From positions 517,467 through 581,466 of the forward strand of contig NZ_KK211159.1 in the NCBI RefSeq assembly GCF_000620645.1: 64,000 nucleotides of DNA. Reading direction: 5' to 3'. The notes below the pieces were generated by a model. That model was not told where the DNA came from, searched no databases, and was given only the letters and a program-made list of their open reading frames with translations. Positions 41,992 to 51,402 of the stretch are shown one piece after another (the stretch's first letter is position 1; each line of letters opens with the position of its first letter). A program made the position numbers and the translations under genes. This stretch comes from Nocardioides sp. URHA0032 (GTDB lineage: Bacteria > Actinomycetota > Actinomycetes > Propionibacteriales > Nocardioidaceae).

Positions 41992-44229
41992 TCAGCCCAG
42001 CGCGTCGGTCCCGCAGCGGCTGAACCACGGGAGCGCACCGAGGCCGGCCCGGACCGTCACGCTCTGCCCGCCGGTACGTCGGTCGCCGCGGCCGTGCAGC
42101 AGCCAGCACCCCTGCGGCAGGTAGACCGAGCGCGAGGTCGCGCCCTCGACCACGACGGGCGCGACGAGGACGTCGTCGCCGAGCAGCCACTCCTGGTCCT
42201 GGTGCCAGCCCTCGCGGTCATCCGGGTCGGAGAACCAGAGCGGGCGGGTCGGAGGGGCCCCGGTGCGGTCCGCCTCCTTCCACAACCGCGTCAGCAGCGG
42301 CCGCGCCTGCAGGTGCAGGTTCGACATCTGCCGGTAGATGCGCACGGTCTCAGGGTCGTACGACCACGGCGTGTGGGTGCCGGACAGCCCGCTGCCGTGC
42401 AGCCGGAAGATCGGGCTGAGCGCGGCCCACTCGGCCCAGCGGATGAACAGCTCCTTCGTGGTGGGCGGGGTCGTGTAGTCGAAGTAGCCGCCGATGTCGG
42501 TCGCGAAGCCGTACGCGCCGCCGACGGCGCGGCTGAGCATGTCGGTCGTCAGCGACGCGATGCCCGACGCCCGGTCCCACCCGGTGGTCTCGTCCCCCGG
42601 GAAGTTGGCGTACTCGTACCGCGCGGAGCCCGGCAGGTCCGTGTAGCCGGCCCGGGTGAAGAACCAGGGCCGCCGGTCGGGGTGGTCGCGGTGGTAGCGC
42701 CCGAGCTCTCGCTTGGTGGCCTTGGCGTAGAGGGTGAAGTAGTCGTTGTGGCGGGTGTAGCCGGTCGTCCCGTCGGCGAACTGCATGTCGAACATGACCT
42801 GCTCGCCGTAGTCCTGCATGAAGCCGTCGAAGCCGAGGTCGAGGATGCCCCGCACCTGCTGCTGCCACCACGCGACGGCCGCGGGGTTCGTGAAGTCGAC
42901 GAGCGCGAAGTGTCGCCCGCCGGAGCCCAGGATGTCGTAGGGCTCGCCCGATGCGTCGCGCACGGCGTACCCGGCCTCGACCGGCGCTGAGCCCGGCTCG
43001 AGCCACGGCCGGATGTAGGCGAGCGGGTGGATGCCGCGGGCGCGGAGCTTGCGGATCATCGCGGCCTGCGGTGCGCCGTGCACCCAGGTGTGCAGCGCGA
43101 GCCCGTGGTTGCTCCCGCCGGGGAAGCCCCAGCCCTCGATGCGGTACGCCGACAACGGCAGGTGGTGCCGGTCGATCTGGACGATGTCGTCGCGGAGCCG
43201 GGCCTCGTAGTCGGTGTACGTCTCGCCCTGGTTCTTCACCAGCCGGTCGAGCATGGTGCCCAGCGCCCACGGGGGCGGGAGGTGGTGCCGGCCGGTCAGC
43301 GCGGTGAGCGTGTCCACGGCCTCGCGAGGGGCACCGGGGGCGACGACGTAGTCGAGGTGCGGCGCGGACGCGGTGACGTTCCAGGCGTCCTCACGGTCGA
43401 CGGCGAGCTTGAAGCGCGCGAGCTCGGGCTGGGGGAGCAGGAACCCGTACCGGGTCGTCCAGAACATCGCCTGGGGGTAGTACGCCGCGGAGGGGCCGTT
43501 CGGGTACATGCCGGGGTTCTCGGTGGCGGACGGCGTCGCCGCGAGGTTCTCCTGGTTGACGAAGCTCGACAGCACCCGGCCGCGCTGGTCGATCCGGTCG
43601 TGCCGGCCGCCGAACCCGAAGAAGCCGTCGTCGGCCGTCGCCTCGAAGGAGTCGCCGAGCATCGCGACGCCGTCGTCGGGCTCCGCGTGCACCCGGACCC
43701 GTACGGCGCCGTCGCCCAGCGCGCCGACCACGACCACCAGCTCGCGGCCGGACGGGTCGTTGGTCGACAGCGTGAGCCGGACGTCGTCGCCGACCTGCTC
43801 GACGCGCTCGACGTCCTGCGCGGCGTACCAGGTGCCCTCGCGCCGACCCGAGAGGAGGTTCGAGACCCACTCGTCGGAGGGCCGCTGGATCAGAGTCTCG
43901 GTGCCGACCATGAAGGACAGCGGCGCGTAGAGCGTCGTCGTGTCCTGCTTGTCGATCCCGGTGGCGGCCGGGTCGGTGGTCAGCGGCTCCGGGATGGTGT
44001 CCTGGACCGGGTGCGTGACCTCGCGGAGCACGGTCTGCCCGGTGCCGTCGGTGACGCTGAGCCGGAACGGGTGCTGCTCCACGACCACGCGCGCGCCGCC
44101 CGCGTCCACGACGATCGGCTCGTCGACCGCCCGCGGCGGCGGGGCGCCGGTCGCGGAGCCGAGGGGGATCAGGGCGAGGACGACTGCGGTGACGGCGACG
44201 GCCGAGCTGGTGCGGGACACGGCCGACAC
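41992..44229 (-). CDS. Secreted glycoside hydrolase family 31 enzyme
   Basis: 745 residues from GTG 44229 (GTG 44220 is an alternative). The N-terminus has a signal peptide, SSAVAVTAVVLALIPLGSATGA. An N-terminal galactose-mutarotase-like region is followed by the (beta/alpha)8 barrel: FDGFMQDYGEQV holds the GH31 nucleophile Asp and FPGDETTGWD the acid/base Asp. C-terminal sheet domains end with WLLHGRGDRRTGGQSV. Alpha-glucosidase, xylosidase or sulfoquinovosidase activity are possible; W-x-x-GE context does not settle it. The gene sits within the steroid locus between the SDR pair and fadA5 but has no KstR box. Confidence 0.85.
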   Translation of the reverse strand: MSAVSRTSSAVAVTAVVLALIPLGSATGAPPPRAVDEPIVVDAGGARVVVEQHPFRLSVTDGTGQTVLREVTHPVQDTIPEPLTTDPAATGIDKQDTTTLYAPLSFMVGTETLIQRPSDEWVSNLLSGRREGTWYAAQDVERVEQVGDDVRLTLSTNDPSGRELVVVVGALGDGAVRVRVHAEPDDGVAMLGDSFEATADDGFFGFGGRHDRIDQRGRVLSSFVNQENLAATPSATENPGMYPNGPSAAYYPQAMFWTTRYGFLLPQPELARFKLAVDREDAWNVTASAPHLDYVVAPGAPREAVDTLTALTGRHHLPPPWALGTMLDRLVKNQGETYTDYEARLRDDIVQIDRHHLPLSAYRIEGWGFPGGSNHGLALHTWVHGAPQAAMIRKLRARGIHPLAYIRPWLEPGSAPVEAGYAVRDASGEPYDILGSGGRHFALVDFTNPAAVAWWQQQVRGILDLGFDGFMQDYGEQVMFDMQFADGTTGYTRHNDYFTLYAKATKRELGRYHRDHPDRRPWFFTRAGYTDLPGSARYEYANFPGDETTGWDRASGIASLTTDMLSRAVGGAYGFATDIGGYFDYTTPPTTKELFIRWAEWAALSPIFRLHGSGLSGTHTPWSYDPETVRIYRQMSNLHLQARPLLTRLWKEADRTGAPPTRPLWFSDPDDREGWHQDQEWLLGDDVLVAPVVVEGATSRSVYLPQGCWLLHGRGDRRTGGQSVTVRAGLGALPWFSRCGTDALG

Positions 44230-44267
44230 CGTAGGGCTCCGGACGTCGTCTGTCCGGATGTTGCGGG

Positions 44268-45440
<1,173 letters not shown>

Positions 45441-45441
45441 C

Positions 45442-45455
45442 TAGAACACGTTCTC
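45442..45455. promoter_or_regulatory. KstR box for fadA5
   Basis: tagaacacgttctc matches TnnAACnnGTTnnA except at the last base. It ends exactly 10 nt from the fadA5 ATG, and the minus-strand TAGTTT hexamer (45438-45443) overlaps the box edge as a -10 element. Confidence 0.8.
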
Positions 45456-45504
45456 ATCCCGGACAACCTTCCCTGACCTACCTTCGGTATGTAACCTGTG
45501 CCAC

Positions 45505-45518
45505 TAGAACGTGTTCCA
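45505..45518. promoter_or_regulatory. KstR box for cyp125
   Basis: tagaacgtgttcca fits TnnAACnnGTTnnA fully. It is 19 nt before the cyp125 GTG, farther than the other boxes. A Shine-Dalgarno-like ggga lies between, so cyp125 probably has a short leader. Two boxes in this 106-bp gap separate control of the divergent genes. Confidence 0.82.
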
Positions 45519-45537
45519 GATCGAGTAGGGAGCTCCC

Positions 45538-46779
45538 GTGACCGCATCCGACGTCCTTCCCGAGGGATTCGACTTCACCGACCCGGACCTGAACCAGCGG
45601 GCGATCCCGCACGACCAGTTCCGGATCGCCCGGCAGAACAGCCCGATCGTCTGGATCGAACAGGCGCCGGAGCAGACCAGCGGGTTCGCGCCGGAGTCGG
45701 GGAGCGGCTACTACGCGGTGACCCGCCACGAGGACGTGTCGGCGATCTCGAAGGACAGCAGGAACTGGTCGACGTACGAGAACGGCGCGATCATCCGCTT
45801 CCCGGGCGAGATGCTGCGCGAGCAGATCGAGCTCCAGCGCGTGATCCTGATCAACCAGGACCCGCCCGAGCACACGCAGACGCGGGCGATCATCTCCCGC
45901 GGCTTCACCCCGCGCTCGATCGCGGAGCTCGAGGACACCATGACGCAGCGCGCGGCGTCGATCGTGAAGGAGGCGGTCGGCCGCGGCACCGGCAACTTCG
46001 TCGAGGAGATCGCCGCCGAGCTCCCGCTGCAGGCGATCGCCGACCTGATCGGCGTACCGCAGGAGGACCGCCACAAGCTCTTCGAGTGGTCCAACCAGAT
46101 GCTCGCCGGCGAGGACCCGGACTACGCGGGCAACAACGACGTCGCGGCAGCGGAGATCCTGGGCTACGCGATGATGCTGGCCGCCGACCGCCAGGCGAAC
46201 CCGCGCGACGACCTGATCACCAAGCTCATCCAGGCGCACAAGGGCGAGCGCGGCCTGAGCGACGACGAGTTCGGCTACTTCGTGATCCTGCTGGCCGTCG
46301 CCGGCAACGAGACCACGCGCAACGCCATCTCGCACGGCATGAACGCATTCCTCGACAACCCCGAGCAGTGGGAGATCTGGAAGCGGGACCGCCCGGCGAC
46401 CATGGTCGACGAGGTCGTCCGGTGGGGTACGCCGGTCACGGTGTTCCAGCGCACGGCCCTCAACGACGTCGAGGTCGGCGGCCACGAGTTCAAGAAGGGC
46501 GAGCGGGCGGCGCTGTTCTACGCCAGCGCGAACTTCGACGACGAGGTCTTCGAGGACCCGTTCACCTTCAACATCCTGCGCGACCCCAACCCGCAGCTCG
46601 GGTTCGGTGGCCACGGCGCGCACTACTGCCTGGGCGCCAACCTGGCCCGGCAGGAGATCCGGGTGATCTTCGACGCGCTGGCCGACCACGCGCCGGACAT
46701 CTCCAAGCTCGCCGACCCGGTGCGGCTGCGCCACTCCTGGATCAACGGCCTCAAGGACCTGCAGGTCAGGTACGCGTAG
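45538..46779 (+). CDS. cyp125: Cytochrome P450 CYP125, steroid C26/C27-hydroxylase
   Basis: 413 residues. The I-helix is LLAVAGNETTRN (Thr-rich), the ExxR motif lies in DEVVRWGTPVT (Glu292/Arg295) and the heme-binding loop GFGGHGAHYCLGANLAR carries Cys364. It aligns along its length with M. tuberculosis CYP125, including YENGAIIRFPGEM and SRGFTPR. It oxidises the terminal methyl of the sterol side chain. Unlike in mycobacteria it is not followed by chsE1-chsE2 genes but by the convergent map gene, overlapping it by 14 nt. Confidence 0.94.
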   Translation: MTASDVLPEGFDFTDPDLNQRAIPHDQFRIARQNSPIVWIEQAPEQTSGFAPESGSGYYAVTRHEDVSAISKDSRNWSTYENGAIIRFPGEMLREQIELQRVILINQDPPEHTQTRAIISRGFTPRSIAELEDTMTQRAASIVKEAVGRGTGNFVEEIAAELPLQAIADLIGVPQEDRHKLFEWSNQMLAGEDPDYAGNNDVAAAEILGYAMMLAADRQANPRDDLITKLIQAHKGERGLSDDEFGYFVILLAVAGNETTRNAISHGMNAFLDNPEQWEIWKRDRPATMVDEVVRWGTPVTVFQRTALNDVEVGGHEFKKGERAALFYASANFDDEVFEDPFTFNILRDPNPQLGFGGHGAHYCLGANLARQEIRVIFDALADHAPDISKLADPVRLRHSWINGLKDLQVRYA

Positions 46780-47545
46780 CGGACCGGTCGGTCAGCACGA
46801 GCGGGCCGTCCTCGGTGATGGCGACGGTGTGCTCCATGTGGGCACCCCGGGAGCCGTCCTTGCTGCGGAGCGTCCAGCCGTCGGCGTCGGTGTAGATCTC
46901 GTCGGTCGTGTGCAGGAACCACGGCTCGATCGCGATGACCAGGCCTGGTCGGAGCTTGAGGCCGCGGCCCGGCCGGCCGTCGTTCGGCACGTGCGGCTCG
47001 CCGTGCATGGTGCGGCCGACGCCGTGCCCGCCGAACTGCAGGTTCACGCCGAGCCCCGCCGACCGCGCGACCTCCCCGATCGCGGCGGAGATGTCGCCGA
47101 GCCGGTGGCCCGGGCGCGCCTGCGCGATCCCGGCGTCGAGCGCCCGCCCGGTGACCTCGATCAGGTCGAGGTCCTCCCGGCGCGGCGTGCCGACGACGAC
47201 GCTGAGCGCGGAGTCGGCGACCCATCCGTCCACGCTCGCGGCGAAGTCGACGCTGACGAGGTCGCCGTCCCGGAGCACGTAGTCGTGGGGCAGCCCGTGC
47301 AGCACGGCGTCGTTGACCGACGTGCACAGCACCTTGCCGAACGGCGAGGCGCCGAATGACGGGTGGTAGTCGATGTAGCAGGACTCCGCGCGGCGCTCGC
47401 GGATCATCGCGTGCGCGAGCTCGTCGAGCTCGAGCAGGTTCACCCCGACGTCGGCCTTCTCGGCGAGGGCGCTGATGACGTCGGCGACGAAGCGTCCGGC
47501 CGGACGCATCTGCTCGATCTGGGCGGGGGTGCGGAGCTCGATCAC
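46766..47545 (-). CDS. map: Methionine aminopeptidase, type I
   Basis: A 259-residue MetAP. Metal ligands can be placed in DLVSVDFAASVDGWVADSAL (two Asp), GHGVGRTMHGEP (His) and VIAIEPWFL (Glu), with the final Glu near the C-terminus (the sequence ...ITEDGPLVLTDRSATRT follows HMEHTVAI). It removes initiator methionine in the cytosol. The N-terminal extension is short, so it is the type Ia-like form without an SH3 or zinc-finger domain. Many actinobacteria have several copies. Its 3' end overlaps cyp125 by 14 nt. Confidence 0.92.
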   Translation of the reverse strand: MIELRTPAQIEQMRPAGRFVADVISALAEKADVGVNLLELDELAHAMIRERRAESCYIDYHPSFGASPFGKVLCTSVNDAVLHGLPHDYVLRDGDLVSVDFAASVDGWVADSALSVVVGTPRREDLDLIEVTGRALDAGIAQARPGHRLGDISAAIGEVARSAGLGVNLQFGGHGVGRTMHGEPHVPNDGRPGRGLKLRPGLVIAIEPWFLHTTDEIYTDADGWTLRSKDGSRGAHMEHTVAITEDGPLVLTDRSATRT

Positions 47546-47580
47546 CCGTCGACCCTACCGAGCCTCGTAGGGTCGACCTC

Positions 47581-48474
47581 GTGGACCTCGTTCTCGGCAC
47601 CATGTACTTCGGCACCCGCACCGACGAGCCGACCTCGTTCGCCCTGCTCGACCGGTTCGTCGAGGCCGGCGGACGGATGCTCGACACGGCGAACTGCTAC
47701 TCGTTCTGGTCCTCACCGACGGGTCACGGCGGCCAGAGCGAGGCCGTGCTCGGCCGCTGGCTGGCCGCGAACCCGGGTCTGCGCGACGAGCTGGTGGTCG
47801 CCACCAAGGTCGGCGTGGAGCCACGTGACGAGGGCGGCACCGAGGGCCTGTCCGCCGCGGTCATCGAGCGGGAGGCGGGCCGGAGCCTGGACCGCCTGGG
47901 CCTGGACGTCATCGACCTGTACTGGGCGCACGGCGAGGACCGGTCGACCGACCTCGAGGAGACGGTGTCGGCGTTCGGCTCGCTCGTAGCCTCGGGCGCG
48001 GTACGCCGGCTGGGCGTCTCCAACCACCCGACCTGGCGGGTCGAGCGGGCCCGGGCCATCGCGGCTGAGCTGCGTGTCGAGCCGTGGACGGCGCTGCAGC
48101 TGACCACGTCGTACGTCGAGCCGCGCCCGGGCGCGCAGGTGCCCGGCAAGGACCACCGGTTCGGGTTCGTGAGCGACGAGACCATCGACTACCTCGACGA
48201 GCACCCCGACCTGGATCTCTGGGTCTACAGCCCGTTGATCCAGGGCAGCTACGACCGCGCGGACCGGCCGTTCCCGGAGGCGTACGACCACCCCGGCACG
48301 ACCGAGCGGCTCGCCGAGCTGCGCGCGGAGGCCGAGGCGCGGGGTGTGCCGCCGTCGCAGCTCGTGCTCGCCTGGCTGCTGGCCAGGGGGTGGCAGCCGA
48401 TCGTCGGCGTCAGCACGGTCGAGCAGCTCGACTCCGCCCTCGCGTCGGTGGCCCTCGTCCCGGACCTCAGCTGA
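47581..48474 (+). CDS. Aldo/keto reductase
   Basis: A 297-residue (beta/alpha)8 [17 protein letters not shown] starts the barrel; the catalytic tetrad is visible as DTANCYSFW (Asp, Tyr), VVATKVG (Lys) and DLYWAHGED (His). [14 protein letters not shown] and the C-terminal [14 protein letters not shown] are the NADPH-binding segments. The substrate is unknown. GTG 47581 is the start. It shares a 35-bp promoter region with the divergent map gene. Confidence 0.85.
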   Translation: MDLVLGTMYFGTRTDEPTSFALLDRFVEAGGRMLDTANCYSFWSSPTGHGGQSEAVLGRWLAANPGLRDELVVATKVGVEPRDEGGTEGLSAAVIEREAGRSLDRLGLDVIDLYWAHGEDRSTDLEETVSAFGSLVASGAVRRLGVSNHPTWRVERARAIAAELRVEPWTALQLTTSYVEPRPGAQVPGKDHRFGFVSDETIDYLDEHPDLDLWVYSPLIQGSYDRADRPFPEAYDHPGTTERLAELRAEAEARGVPPSQLVLAWLLARGWQPIVGVSTVEQLDSALASVALVPDLS

Positions 48475-48475
48475 C

Positions 48476-48504
48476 GGCAGATCTGCTGCCAGCGGATTCG
48501 CTGG
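48476..48504. promoter_or_regulatory. Two adjacent inverted repeats before the clpP pair
   Basis: A 10-bp palindrome gcagatctgc (48477-48486) is followed by ccagcg-gatt-cgctgg (48489-48504), a 6-bp-arm inverted repeat. They begin directly after the aldo/keto reductase stop and end 32 nt before the first clpP ATG. They could be operator sites for the downstream regulator or a terminator of the reductase gene. Confidence 0.4.
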
Positions 48505-48536
48505 TGAGCGCCGGCCCGGCGGCAGAGGCTCGGTGC

Positions 48537-49142
48537 ATGACCCAGACACCTTCGCTCGCCGGCCTCACCGCGGCCGACCGCCTGCTGCACCAACGGATCA
48601 TCGTGCTCGGCCAGCAGGTCGACGACGACATCGCCAACAAGCTCTGCGCCGAGCTGCTGCTGCTCTCCGCCGAGGACCCCAAGCGCGACATCGCGCTCTA
48701 CATCAACTCGCCCGGGGGCTCGGTCAGCGCCGGGCTCGCGATCTACGACACCATGCGGCTCATCCCGAACGACGTCAGCACGCTCGCGATGGGGCTGGCG
48801 GCGAGCATGGGGCAGTTCCTGCTCTCGGGCGGCACGCCCGGCAAGCGCTACGCGCTGCCGCACTCCCGGATCCTGATGCACCAGGGCTCGGCCGGCATCG
48901 GCGGCACCGCGATCGACATCGAGATCCAGGCCGAGAACCTCGAGCACACCAAGAACGTGATGATCGGGCTCATCGCCGAGCACACCGGCCAGCCCGTGGA
49001 GCGGATCGAGCGGGACTCGTTGCGGGACCGGTGGTTCACCGCCGAGGAGGCGCTCGAGTACGGCTTCGTCGACCAGGTGCTCGCCGACGTCCGCGAGGTC
49101 ACCCCCTCCCGGCAGGGTGCGGCGTTCGGGCTGGTCCGATGA
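48537..49142 (+). CDS. clpP: ATP-dependent Clp protease proteolytic subunit (first of a pair)
   Basis: A 201-residue ClpP with an intact triad: Ser90 ([12 protein letters not shown]), His115 ([10 protein letters not shown]) and Asp165 ([19 protein letters not shown]). [19 protein letters not shown] is the substrate-binding strand region. It forms barrel-shaped tetradecamers, probably as mixed rings with the next ClpP. It is not next to tig or clpX, so it is likely an accessory pair like clpP3-clpP4 of Streptomyces rather than the housekeeping operon. Confidence 0.93.
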   Translation: MTQTPSLAGLTAADRLLHQRIIVLGQQVDDDIANKLCAELLLLSAEDPKRDIALYINSPGGSVSAGLAIYDTMRLIPNDVSTLAMGLAASMGQFLLSGGTPGKRYALPHSRILMHQGSAGIGGTAIDIEIQAENLEHTKNVMIGLIAEHTGQPVERIERDSLRDRWFTAEEALEYGFVDQVLADVREVTPSRQGAAFGLVR

Positions 49143-49218
49143 GCGAGCGAAGCGAGCGAATCATTCAATGGAGCGCGCCCTGTGCCTCATGCGCGCACGG
49201 AGCGAAGCGAGTACGTGC
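49141..49218. repeat. Intergenic element with repeated GAGCGAAGCGAG between the clpP genes
   Basis: Between the two clpP genes, gagcgaagcgag occurs twice (49146-49157 and 49200-49211) on either side of a core with gcgcacg and tcattcaat. Such GAGCGAAGCGAG strings recur in actinobacterial genomes. Here the element separates two genes that must be expressed together, so it lies in the transcript and may act in processing or spacing of translation. Confidence 0.45.
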
Positions 49219-49821
49219 ATGAGCAGCTACACGATTCCGTCCGTCGTGGAGAAGACCCACCGTGGCGAGCGGGCGGTCGACATCTACAGCCGGCTGCTCA
49301 CCGACCGGATCGTCTACATCGGCACCGAGATCGACGACGGCGTGGCGAACGTCGTCATCGCCCAGCTGCTGCACCTGGAGTCCGAGAGCCCCGAGACGCC
49401 GATCAACCTGTACTTGAACTCACCGGGCGGCTCGGTGACCGCGATGCTCGCGATCTACGACACCATGCAGTTCGTCCGCTCACCGATCGGGACGACGTGC
49501 GTCGGGCAGGCGGCCTCGTCGGCGGCCGTGCTGCTCGCCAGCGGTGCGCCGGGCAGCCGGATGGTCCTGCCGCACGCGCGGGTCGTGCTGCACCAGCCGT
49601 CGGGGGGCGGCCAGGGGACACTGCCGGACCTCGCGCTGCAGGCCAAGGAGATCGTGCGGGTGCGCGCCGAGATGGAGCGCATCCTGTCCGAGCACACCGG
49701 CCGCTCGGTCGAGCAGGTGCGCGAGGACACCGACCGCGACCTGATCCTGTCGGCGCAGGAGGCCGTGGCGTACGGCCTCGTCGACGGGATCCTGCACAGC
49801 CGGAAGGCGCGGGTGGAATGA
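49219..49821 (+). CDS. clpP: ATP-dependent Clp protease proteolytic subunit (second of a pair)
   Basis: 200 residues from ATG 49219. The triad is Ser100 ([14 protein letters not shown]), His125 ([10 protein letters not shown]) and Asp174 ([20 protein letters not shown]). It differs from the first ClpP in the loop [21 protein letters not shown], typical of actinobacterial ClpP2/ClpP4-type partners that bind the ATPase. The pair is probably co-transcribed. No ClpX or ClpC gene is in the window, so the unfoldase must come from elsewhere. Confidence 0.92.
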   Translation: MSSYTIPSVVEKTHRGERAVDIYSRLLTDRIVYIGTEIDDGVANVVIAQLLHLESESPETPINLYLNSPGGSVTAMLAIYDTMQFVRSPIGTTCVGQAASSAAVLLASGAPGSRMVLPHARVVLHQPSGGGQGTLPDLALQAKEIVRVRAEMERILSEHTGRSVEQVREDTDRDLILSAQEAVAYGLVDGILHSRKARVE

Positions 49822-49849
49822 ACCGACGAGGCTGAGAGGTTGCGTCGGC

Positions 49850-50623
49850 ATGAGCGAACTCGTGGACCGGACCATCGCCGCCCTGCGCACCGAGCACGAG
49901 ATCCTCGTGACGCTGCTCCCCAACCTCGCCGACGCGCAGCTGGCGGCACCCAGCGGCGCCGCGGACTGGACGGTCGCCCAGGTGCTCTCGCACCTGGGCA
50001 GCGGGGCCGAGCTCGCCCGCAAGCCGATCGCGAGGGCGGCCGGCGAGACCGTCGACGAGGAGGACAACCAGAGCGTCTGGGCGCGCTGGGACTCCTCCTC
50101 GCCGATCGACCAGGCCGCCGGGTACGTCGAGCACGCCTCTCGCTACCTCGAGACCGTCGCGGCCCTGACGCCCGAGCAGCGCGACTCCCTGACGATCGAC
50201 CTCGGCTTCCTGCCGGAGCCGGTCCCGCTCGTCGTCGCGCTGGCCATGCGCCTCAACGAGGTCGCCAACCACGGCTGGGACGTGCGCGCCGGCCTGCACC
50301 CCGGCGCCGAGATCGGCGAGGAGTCGGCGGCGCTGCTCCTCGAGCTGTTCGCGGGCCCGCTGGCGTTCCTGCTCGGCTTCTCCGGCAAGGCCGACCAGGT
50401 CGAGGGCCCGGTCCGGCTCGCGGTCCCCGGCGGCGGCATCGTCGTCGACGACGGCGTCACGGTCGTGGCGTCGCTGCCGGACCCCACGGCGACGCTGCGC
50501 GGCCCGGAGGGTGCGGTGGTCCGCCTGCTCAGCGGTCGGCTCAAGGAGGGGTACGCCGACGGCGTGGAGGTCGAGGGCAACGTCTCGCTGGACGACCTGC
50601 GCCGGGTGTTCCCCGGGTACTGA
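49850..50623 (+). CDS. Maleylpyruvate isomerase-family (DinB-like, mycothiol-dependent) protein
   Basis: A 257-residue protein starting VDRTIAALRTEHEILVTLLPNL, with DWTVAQVLSHLGSGAE and RLNEVANHGWDVRAG. This is the N-terminal metal-binding helical bundle of the actinobacterial MDMPI/DinB superfamily. The His residues in SHLGSG and NHGWD fit metal ligands. The C-terminal part (GPVRLAVPGGGIVVDDGV) matches the SCP2-like domain found in these proteins. Function is unknown; thiol-linked detoxification is a family-level guess. It starts 28 nt after clpP. Confidence 0.75.
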   Translation: MSELVDRTIAALRTEHEILVTLLPNLADAQLAAPSGAADWTVAQVLSHLGSGAELARKPIARAAGETVDEEDNQSVWARWDSSSPIDQAAGYVEHASRYLETVAALTPEQRDSLTIDLGFLPEPVPLVVALAMRLNEVANHGWDVRAGLHPGAEIGEESAALLLELFAGPLAFLLGFSGKADQVEGPVRLAVPGGGIVVDDGVTVVASLPDPTATLRGPEGAVVRLLSGRLKEGYADGVEVEGNVSLDDLRRVFPGY

Positions 50624-50628
50624 GACCG

Positions 50629-50946
50629 CTACGCGGCCAGGCAGACCGGCCCGGAGATCCGGGTCAGCCGCCGGCTGACCCGGATGGTCAGGTCGACCAG
50701 CCGCAGGCCGAGCGCGCCGGCGACCGCGCCGAGCACCTCGGAGCTGGGCTCCTTGAGGCCGCGCTCCACCTCGGAGAGGTACTGCGTCGAGACGCCGGCC
50801 TCGCCGGCGACGTCGGAGAGCGTGCGGCCCGTCGTACGTCGCTCCTCGCGCAGCTCGTGCCCCACGGCCTCGCGCCAGAGTGGCTCGGGCTCGGTCTCGG
50901 GCGCGGGAGTGCGGTCGGGGGTCGGGAACGCGATCAGCTCACCCAT
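50629..50946 (-). CDS. XRE-type regulator of the ClgR/PopR family
   Basis: A 105-residue helix-turn-helix protein. WREAVGHELREERRTTGRTLSDVAGEAG then VSTQYLSEVERGLKEPSSEV is the diagnostic ClgR/PopR pattern. Those regulators activate clpP operons in Streptomyces and Corynebacterium. The protein ends GPVCLAA; a C-terminal Ala-Ala is a known degron making ClgR/PopR substrates of ClpP, so it can sense protease shortage. Its gene is convergent with the clpP-linked operon 5 nt after the DinB-like gene, and a ClgR-like palindrome lies just upstream of it. Confidence 0.85.
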   Translation of the reverse strand: MGELIAFPTPDRTPAPETEPEPLWREAVGHELREERRTTGRTLSDVAGEAGVSTQYLSEVERGLKEPSSEVLGAVAGALGLRLVDLTIRVSRRLTRISGPVCLAA

Positions 50947-50985
50947 GTCCCGACTGTAGGCCCGGGGCGGGCGCGGCGCGCCCCG

Positions 50986-51002
50986 GTTCGCCGACGGCGA
51001 AC
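50986..51002. promoter_or_regulatory. ClgR-type operator upstream of the regulator gene
   Basis: gttcgccgacggcgaac contains 7-bp arms (gttcgcc / ggcgaac) around gac and agrees with the ClgR box GTTCGC-N5-GCG. A third half-site, ggcgaac, follows at 51010-51016. It is 40 nt upstream of the regulator ATG at 50946 and also upstream of no other minus-strand gene start until 51269, so it most likely mediates autoregulation. Confidence 0.65.
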
Positions 51003-51044
51003 ACTCCACGGCGAACAGCCGAGGCGGGCAACCCAGCCGGGCCC

Positions 51045-51269
51045 TCAGCCCCGGAGCCACTCGCCGAGGTCGGCCTCGCGGATCAGGTCCCGCGCCTCGT
51101 CGGCGCGGTCGTCGGGCACCAGGACGCGCATCTGGATGAACTGGAGCGAGCCGTCGATCACGCTCGCGTTCCGGTCCGCGACGTGCACCGGGATCTCCTC
51201 GCCGTTGAGGAGGGCCTCGACGACGGCGATCAGGGCCAGGTCGTTGGTGCGGATCAGCTCCGTCGTCAT
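51045..51269 (-). CDS. DUF2007 domain protein (putative signal-transducing protein)
   Basis: A 74-residue protein starting ELIRTNDLALIAVVEALLNGEEIPVHVAD and continuing IQMRVLVPDDRADEARDLIRE. This is the small DUF2007 fold (PII-like ferredoxin-like), which also occurs next to clp genes and other regulators. No ligand can be predicted. It lies between the ClgR-like regulator and the ltp3 operon terminator region, on the minus strand. Confidence 0.75.
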   Translation of the reverse strand: MTTELIRTNDLALIAVVEALLNGEEIPVHVADRNASVIDGSLQFIQMRVLVPDDRADEARDLIREADLGEWLRG

Positions 51270-51318
51270 GCAAGGAGCCTAGGCGCGTTGTGTCTGTCCT
51301 CCGGCGCGAACTCGTCGT

Positions 51319-51394
51319 GGGAAACCCGACCGACACGCCGGGCCGCGTCGGCGTGTCGGGCGGGTTTCCCCGGTCAGCCGGAGAAACCCGCCCG
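51319..51394. repeat. Nested alternative hairpins downstream of ltp3
   Basis: Hairpin A pairs 51319-51339 (gggaaacccgaccgacacgcc) with 51350-51370, 21 bp with one mismatch and a 10-nt loop. Hairpin B pairs 51357-51368 (cgggcgggtttc) with 51383-51394 (gaaacccgcccg), 12 bp perfect. Both use cgggcgggtttc, so they exclude each other. The element ends 8 nt from the ltp3 stop and may terminate that operon; it also resembles dispersed intergenic repeats. Confidence 0.6.
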
Positions 51395-51402
51395 CGTGTC
51401 GC

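Noticed and set aside
49117..49218. Upstream extension of the second clpP (34 extra codons)
   Set aside because: The extension runs through the GAGCGAAGCGAG element and is unlike ClpP N-termini. ATG 49219 gives the normal length.
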